This document shows, piece by piece, positions 57,063 to 64,000 of a DNA stretch of 64,000 bases. The stretch lies in the NCBI GenBank assembly GCA_021442155.1, contig CM038218.1, positions 57,597,161-57,661,160 on the forward strand, given 5' to 3'. Source of the DNA: Cymbidium sinense (lineage: Eukaryota; Streptophyta; Magnoliopsida; Asparagales; Orchidaceae). The notes under the pieces are model-generated. The model saw nothing but the letters and a program-made list of their open reading frames with translations, was not told the origin of the DNA and ran no database searches. The position numbers and the translations under genes are program-made. The stretch's first letter is position 1, and the number at the start of each line of letters is the position of its first letter.

Positions 57063-59870
57063 CATAAAATAAATTATGTTTGAAAAGTAATTATTAATAA
57101 AAAGAACAAAATTTGATTCCATTCATCAAATCTTCTCTTCTTTCAAAGTGTTGTTTGCTTATCTTGCAAATTGGCTGTCTGGTAGGTGTAGGTCCCTAAG
57201 AATCCTATCCTCTTTCATACAAACACAATCTTATGCTATTAGAATATGTAGAAAACTTGAGAGGCATCCTATTTTATTAGAATAACTAAGATAGGTGTGA
57301 ACCAAAGGCATCCTTTCTTGGTAGAATCTGCCATTAATGGCACCATTTCATCAAACCCTAGTGTGTTTAAGGTATGTAAGAGTCCAGGCATCTATCCAAA
57401 CATACATAAAATAAACACAAATCTATCTCGAGCTATTTTGATGTGGGAGAAGCCATGTGGCACTCACTCATTACTCTCTATCATCATACTACCATTATAC
57501 CCCAGTGGTCATTTATTTAAGATATGAGTCCATGTGCTCTTCTAACTTGATCATTGTAAATAAGCACCTTGTTAGTGGTAGCTTCCTTTCGAGGCTACCT
57601 TATGTTGACTTTTGAGAAGATGTGAGTCCCCATCATCGAACTAGCCATCACTAACTAGGTAGTATATTTGAGGTTTAGGATAAGTCCCTTAGGCTCCTTT
57701 AAACTATTTTATTTGGTGACATAAGTTCCCCAATGGCCTTCACTTAGTAGTTGCCCAGGTGATAGCACTTGTCAAGACAAACTATCCCAATCAAACTATA
57801 GAAGATGTGCCCAGCTTTCTTCTGGCTAATTACAAATTGATGGGCACCTTAGGTTGGTTGATGTTCATTATGCTTGAACTCACGGTGAGTACACCACTCT
57901 TGGCGATATGAGTCCCACTTTCTCCTTGACTTGGACACCAAATACCTGTGGATATATGGTGCATGTCATTTTCTCTAGTGTTAGATTAAGCTTTTGCATC
58001 TCAGGATTTGGATCAAGTCCTTTATGACCTCATTTTGACATTGCGTTACTTTTGGATTAGTCCCCCTAATAGCCACCCCTATGGTTGGAGAATTCATTTA
58101 GCGGATGAGCAGATTCTCCCCTGGTTCAATAAATCTAAGATAGGTCTAGGCTGATATAAGCTCTTCTCAGCTTGATCCTTCGCAAACTAATAGGGTCCAT
58201 GATAAAAATGAACAAAATAAATAAAATAAACAAAATTAATTCGCTTGTCGATTAGGAATTCAAGCCCCCGAAGGGCTCTTTTCCCAACTATTCTTTAGAG
58301 GCTGTTAGGAACTCCATAGATTTGCACGACTACATGAGTTAAGATAAATCCCCGGGTCAATACTCACTCCGTAGTCACCCTTAGGTTGGGCTCAATTTAT
58401 TTTTCCACAAGTAGGTTACCCCAGCAGTCATTTTGCTTTGGAAGATATAAGACTATAATGCATTCTTTTTAGCATGATTAAAGCAAACCGACGGGCCGCC
58501 CTAGGTCAGGTTTGATTTGTTGCCCAAAGCAACCAATCACCCTAGAAGTCTTTTCTAGTGGAAGATGTGAGTCCCCGAGCTTTCTTCCCTTCAATTGATC
58601 ATTGCAAATTGAAAGACACTCCTTTAGTTGGAGAGTTCTCCCATCGGTTGGAAAGCTACACCCATTATTTTAGTAAATTTGAGATAGGTCTAGGATTCTA
58701 TAAACTCCTTCTCAGTATGATCCATCGCAAACCAACGGAAGCCACAAAAATAAATTAAAAATGAAAATTAATCTTTGACTATCTTCGAGTTGATCTAAGT
58801 CCCCTAGAAGCATTCACTCAATAGTCAGCCCTAGGTCAAGTTCGATTTGTTGCCCAAAGCAACCAATCACCCCAGTGGTTCCTTATTATGGAAGTTGTGA
58901 GTCCCCGCACTTTCTTTCAAACTTAACCATTGTATACCAAAAGACATTATCTCTTTGGTTGGATAGTCCTACCTTGTGGTTAGTAGACTACTCCCTTTGA
59001 ATTATTAAATCTGAGTTAGGTTTAGGCCTCCATGGCCCTTACTCTGTGTAGTTCATCGCAAACATATGGGATCCATCATAATCAAAATAAATAAAACTAA
59101 AAATGAAATCAATCTTGACTATCTTTGAGTTGATCTAAGTCCCCCTGTGGCATTCACTCAATAGTCAACCCTAGGTTGGGTTCAATTTATTGCCTTGCCA
59201 ATAGATTACCTCAGCAAGTGATCTCTACTTGGGAGGATGTAAGTCTACTACGCTTTTTTCCTAGTACAGTTGATGCATATCGAAAGGCATCCCTTTGGTC
59301 AGTTAGTCCTACTACGTGCTTAGTAGACTACCCCTTTAGATTGGTAAATCTGAGTTAGGTCTTAGCCTCCATAGCCCCAACTCAGTGCAGTCCATCGCAA
59401 ACTAAAAGGGTCCATTTCTTAAAATTCAAAACTTAACAAAATTGAAGCAAATTCATCCCTCTTCCCCAGTGGTACAAATCAAATCTTTTTCTTCTAAGTG
59501 AGATTAAAATCAAATCAAACCTCTCATCCTCATGTGGATGACTTGAACCTGCTTCCCTAGTGGATGGTTTGCACTCTATATCTTAAGTGGATTTTTCCCT
59601 CTCTCTTATGTCTTGGACATAAGTAGAGCCACATTACACTAAGCTATGGATTATTTCTATACCTTGGGTTAAGGATAGATTATTTCAGTTAGTGCTTGTT
59701 ATCTCTAGGTGTTGTTGATCATTTCGGCCAACACCAATACATGTTCCTTGCATCACCACACCTATTAGCCTGTTGACCTCATTTTAGAATGAGCTCTCAA
59801 CCCCTCCACCTTAGGCATAGGATTCCTCTTAGACTTTAAGATCTCCAGTCTTAAGACACATCGGTGATTA
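57063..59870 (+). mobile_element. Repetitive 3' region of element 4
   Basis: Homologous to 8521-11737. GTAGGTGTAGG-type units lie near 57182-57310. Then come repeated units of about 340 bp with GATGTGAGTCCCC or GATGTAAGTCTAC (about 58563, 58893 and 59237), AAATCTGAGTTAGG, ATCGCAAAC and GAGTTGATCTAAGTCCCC. Terminal GTGGATGACTTGAACCTGCT repeats and a hairpin at 59601-59628 (CTCTCTTATGTC-TTG-GACATAAG, T bulge, AGAG) follow. No ORF. Confidence 0.7.
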
Positions 59871-62554
59871 GGTGGACACTCAAAACCTAGAGATGTAGAA
59901 GAGTTAGCCATAGGATTAGGTCATGCCTTGTATTATGAAAATTTCCTACACTTAGCTTAAACCATTCCTCACTTTCCTTCTTTCCAAATCAAACTCCAAA
60001 TCAATCCTATTTGATTTTCTCCAAACTCAAATCAATTCCATGATTGAAATCTATAATTGAAACCCATGATCAAAATCCATCAAAATTCCTAAGTCCAAAT
60101 CTTTCTAAGTCCTTAATCTTCTCTTAAGGACTTAACCAAAATCAACTCTAAACCAATACAAAGTCATCGGATTTTCTCAAAACTCATTTATATTCTTATT
60201 TATATTCACATATATAAATAAAATATAAATGTAAATCAATCAAACCAAAGTCAAAAATTCAAACTTCAAATTCCAAAATTTTCTTAAGTTCCTTAAATCC
60301 CTCTTAATGGACTTAACCAAAATTATGATCAAAACCACTTCAAATCCCTGAAATATTCTCATGATCCATTTATATTCTCATTTATATTCACATATATAAA
60401 TGAAATATAAATTAAAACATCAAAACCAATTCCAAAATCAAACTCAAACCCACTCAAAATTCAACCTAAGCCTTTCAAGTCAAAATCTTGAACTTAGCTA
60501 AATCAATTTCAAATCAAACCAAACTCTTGATTGTCCTTCACGATTCAACCAACCCTACAATCATGAACCCATATATAAATCCAAACTTTAATCACCAAAT
60601 CAAAACCTTATTCAAAAATCAAAGCCAAAATCTCTTCATATTCTTCCTTTGAATATGAAATTGTCAAATGGATCAAAACCCATTTGACTTCAAACCACTT
60701 ATAAATGGATTTATATTTCAATCATAACTCCATATACAAGATTAATCAAGCTCAAATCAAGCTTTGACCAAGACATTTGACTCACTTAGGCTCACTTGAC
60801 CCAAAGAGACCTAAAGTACCCTTATGAGCCAAATTCTAATCCTAACTAAATTGGATTGAACCAAACTCACCTATGCCTCTCATCATGATCAACAATCATC
60901 ATGGGATGATCAATCAATCAAATTGGATCAAACCAAGTCAAACCTAAGGGTTGACCAAGTCAACACTTAGCCCAAAATGAAACCTAACATAGCCAAATTC
61001 CACCATTGGCCAAATTGATTGAAACCATCGATCTAAGTTCATTCATGACCTATGTTTGAACTTGACCAAGCCAACATTTGAGCCTAACTAGCCCAATTGG
61101 CCACTTGACCAGTTGACCCAACTTGACCTAAAGGGTCAAAATGTGTCAAAACTTGATCTAAGCCAAATTGATCCAAACCAATGGGTCAAGTTCATCACAA
61201 ATCACTTGTTGAACTAGACCAAAGCCTCAATTGGCCAACTAGACCTAATCTAGCCCAATTGACCTTAGACCCAACTTGACCTAAAGGGGTCATGTTGAAC
61301 CAAATTTGAACTTGACCAAAATTGATTAGAAACAAAGAAACCAATCCACTCCATATGACTAACCTAACCTAAACCTACACTTGACCTAACTCAAATAGGT
61401 CAAATGGGTCAAATAAGTCAACTTGACCCATTCAACCTAAATGAAATCATATGAGCCAAATTCAAAAATATACCAAATTGAATCAAACCAAAGCTACCAA
61501 AACATTTCAAATGGTCATATGAACTTGACCCAACCCTTGGTTTGACCCAATTTAACCAATTGGTCAAGTTGACCCAAGTTGACCCAGTTTGACCTAAATG
61601 GGTCAACATGAGCCAAACCTTATTAAATGAACTCCAAATCCAATGAAACTTGGCCAAACCTATTTTCTCTACATACCCAATATATCCAAATTGAGAAATC
61701 AGCAAAATGACCATCCTACCCCTAGGCCATAGAACAAATGTTGGCTTAATCCATGGGTAATTTGGTCATACCCTCTTCATATCCACTTGATGTTTTCCTA
61801 ATAGCTCAAGGGGACCTAATGAAGAGTGGTGCACCCAACCCAATGGGTTTGGGTCAGTCCAATTGGCCCCAAGGACAAACCTGACCCCATGGGTTAAAAT
61901 GGAAAATTCAAACTCCCTCATTCACTCAATTTCAAGCACATTGGAAGTTGGCAATCCACTCAAGGCCTCAAACCGACCATGTGCAAACATCTAACTGATC
62001 AAACAACCCTCCCATTATGATCAGTTGGATCAAAATGGAAAATAATCTTGCAGTCGTTTGATTCTTTAAGGGGGAGATATACTCTTCCTATTTGAGTTCA
62101 AATCCATCATTCGTTGTTTTTATTGAACCTAGGGAAGTCAGAGAAGTAATTCCTTAGCCTCCCGAATCTTCCTTGAGTGAAATCAAACTTCATTTTCTCA
62201 ATTTTGCATAGTGTGAAAATAAGGGAGCTCAATCCAATCTTGAACTTCCTCCATGAAAACCACCTCAATTCCTTTTGCACACTTCTTCTAAGGACCAATC
62301 TGAGCTCACTCAAGCTTCTTGGAGTTCCCATAGAAAGGAGAGGAGCAATTGGATCAAAGCCGCAAGGATCTTCAAGTGGTGTTAGTACATAGAGCAAGCC
62401 ACTCAATCTTAAGGCCTAGGAATTTCAATACGGCTTCGTCTCCACCAGAAGCTACCTCATCGATCTCGAGCGCCGGTGATCACCTCCGGTGAGGTATGGA
62501 TTTTTTCAACCACCAAGCATAGGAGGTGTTGGTCCTTTGTGAAGGGAATTTTCA
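59871..62554 (+). mobile_element. LTR D (3' LTR of element 4, truncated)
   Basis: Follows LTR C base by base from about 37650 to 40305, with about one difference per 20-30 bases in the samples compared. It stops at TTTTCAAT, and from there the sequence is RT-flanking sequence of another copy. Only about the first 2.6 kb of a 7.5 kb LTR remain. A small deletion/insertion pattern near 59935 blurs the LTR start. Confidence 0.8.
60758..61615. promoter_or_regulatory. W-box-like cluster in LTR D
   Basis: The same run of TTGACC/GGTCAA words as in LTR C, largely conserved between the two LTRs. Functional role inferred from the motif only. Confidence 0.4.
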
Positions 62555-64000
62555 ATGAGTGTTTAGAAACTTGAGATGATCTAGATGATCTGCAAGTCAA
62601 AAAAGCACCACCAGAGTTTGAAGAGGAGATTCATTCAATAATTAACAAGCTTAAATAAATCAACCTTAGAACAAAAGAAAATCCTTGCCCAACATACATC
62701 AATTCGTTACTGAATGAAGAAGAAACCAATAACTTAGTTAGGCTATTGACTGAGTTTAAAGGCTGCTTCGCATGGAGTTATGAAGAAATGCACGGATTAT
62801 CTCTTGATGTAGTAGTCCACAAGCTAGCAATATATCCTAACATTATCCCTACTAAACAAGCTCCTAGATGCATGCAATAAGAAATTGAACAATAGGTCAT
62901 TTCTGAAGTCAAGAAACTCATCAATATCAGTTTCATAAGGGAAAAAAATATCTTACCTGGTTAGCTAGTGTCATCCCAATTAAGAAGAAGAATGGCCAAA
63001 TTCGCATTCACATCAATTTTAAGGACTTAAACAAGGCATGTCCTAAGGATGAGTTTCCTCTTCCTATACCAGAGTTAATGGTGGACATCGCATCATCTCA
63101 TGCAGTCTTCTCTTTTATGGACAGGTCATCTAGCTATAACCAAATCAAGATGTCTCCTAAAGATGAAAGAAACATTACTTTTTGAACCCCGATCAGAATC
63201 TTCTATTATAGGGTCATGCCTTTCAGCCTTAAAAATGCTGGTGCTATATACCAATGGGCCATGACTCAGATCTTTAATGAACTCATCCATCATCAAGTTA
63301 AGTGCTACGTTGATAATCTAGTAGTCAAGAGTTTATAAAAGGAAGACCACCTCTTTGACTTGAGAGTAGTTTTCAAATGGTAAAAATAATATAACCTCAA
63401 AGTGAATCCCCTGAACTATGCATTCGGAGTAGCTTCAGGAAAATTCTTTGGATTTTTTGTTTGACACCGGAGAATAGAAATAGATCTTGAAAACATTAAA
63501 ACTATTTTTGAAATGCCACCTCCTAAGAGTTTAACTCAACTCAGATCATTTCAAGATGGCTGGCATATCTAAGGTGTTTTTTCTCAAACCTATCAGGGCG
63601 ATGCAAGCCATTATCAGCACTTGTCAAAAAGGATGCTAAGTTTAAGTGGGATAATAAGTTGCAGCACACATTCAAACACATCAAAGAATACTTGGTGAAG
63701 CCACCAATTCTAGCAGCCCCTATCCCGGGTAGGCCATTGATCCTTTACACTTCATTGGATGACTCTCTCGGTGCTCTCTTATTCCAAGCCAATGATGAAG
63801 GGAAGGAAAGTGCTCTCTACTATCTCAGCCATCATCTGATCTAATGAAGCAAACTACCAACCTATTAAGAAATATTGCTTAACTTTGATCTTTGCATCTC
63901 AGAAGTTATGACACTACATGTTTTCTCATAAGGTGAACTTGATCTCAAGAACCAAACCACTGCAGTACCTCATGACTTGGGCAATGCTTTTCAAATGTTT
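62555..64000 (+). pseudogene. Element 5: RT and RNase H fragment, cut by window end
   Basis: Begins in the region upstream of RT (matching 53197 onward) directly after truncated LTR D. RT blocks are recognisable: Lys-Lys-Lys-Asn-Gly-Gln near 62980 and Phe-Ser-Phe-Met-Asp near 63107. The active site reads Tyr-Val-Asp-Asn at 63306-63317, so the second catalytic Asp is lost. RNase H starts near 63700, with an open piece of 61 codons at 63659-63844, and continues past the window. Stops and small frameshifts are frequent, for example near 63570. Confidence 0.85.

Larger units (their letters stand above)
37650..62554 (+). mobile_element. Element 4: giant Tat/Ogre-like Ty3/gypsy element
   Basis: LTR C and LTR D are far more alike (about 95 percent in samples compared by eye) than either is to LTR A, B or E, and they flank gag-pol in the expected order, so they are the two LTRs of one insertion. 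The internal region is about 14.8 kb and the LTR about 7.5 kb. With a complete 3' LTR the element would be near 30 kb, at or above the largest plant LTR elements I know of. The dual RNase H and long leader fit Tat/Ogre. It is not functional: stops and frameshifts occur in every domain. Confidence 0.8.

Overview
This is intergenic DNA from a flowering plant, most likely from a large, repeat-rich genome. The evidence is plant-type telomeric repeats (TTTAGGG), fragments of a plant glycine-rich RNA-binding protein gene, and long, decayed Ty3/gypsy LTR retrotransposons that carry two RNase H domains. I found no intact host gene, no tRNA or rRNA gene and no CRISPR array. Every protein-like stretch I could identify is a broken retrotransposon gene or a retro-copied gene fragment.

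Layout. 1-690 is a T-rich block derived from telomeric repeats, followed by unidentified CCA-rich DNA to 1943. Element 1 (about 1944-19078) is a giant LTR element: a truncated 5' LTR (A), a primer-site remnant, an array of hairpin repeats, a badly reduced gag-pol remnant, a long repetitive 3' region, and an almost full 3' LTR (B, about 7.3 kb). 19079-19895 is a GRP7-like gene fragment plus TTTAGGG repeats. Next come a LINE-like 3' end (19896-20204) and an inverted LTR fragment (E, 20205-22924) that runs straight into the pol of element 2 (22925-30035, plus strand). 30036-31520 is a diverged satellite of about 350 bp per unit. 31641-35756 is a higher-order repeat in which T-rich blocks, TTTAGGG blocks and GRP fragments alternate with a period of about 1.5 kb. 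Element 3 is only a gag fragment (35757-37640), fused to LTR C. Element 4 (about 37650-62554) is the best-preserved copy: LTR C (about 7.5 kb), primer-binding-like site, hairpin array, extra 5' ORF, gag, protease, RT, RNase H, second RNase H, integrase, repetitive 3' region and a truncated LTR D. LTR D is cut by a fifth pol fragment that runs off the window end.

How the parts relate. The domain order PR-RT-RH-second RH-INT and the very long LTRs and leader point to the Tat/Ogre branch of Ty3/gypsy. All copies are dead: frameshifts, many Gln-to-stop changes, and lost catalytic residues. The most interesting signals are (i) 13-22 repeated stem-loops in the leader whose two arms change together, (ii) very dense W-box-like TTGACC/GGTCAA motifs in the LTRs, (iii) identical premature stops in separate copies, and (iv) the repeat array that combines telomeric sequence with a truncated, poly(A)-tailed GRP fragment. 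All similarities between copies were judged by eye; boundaries are approximate unless stated otherwise.
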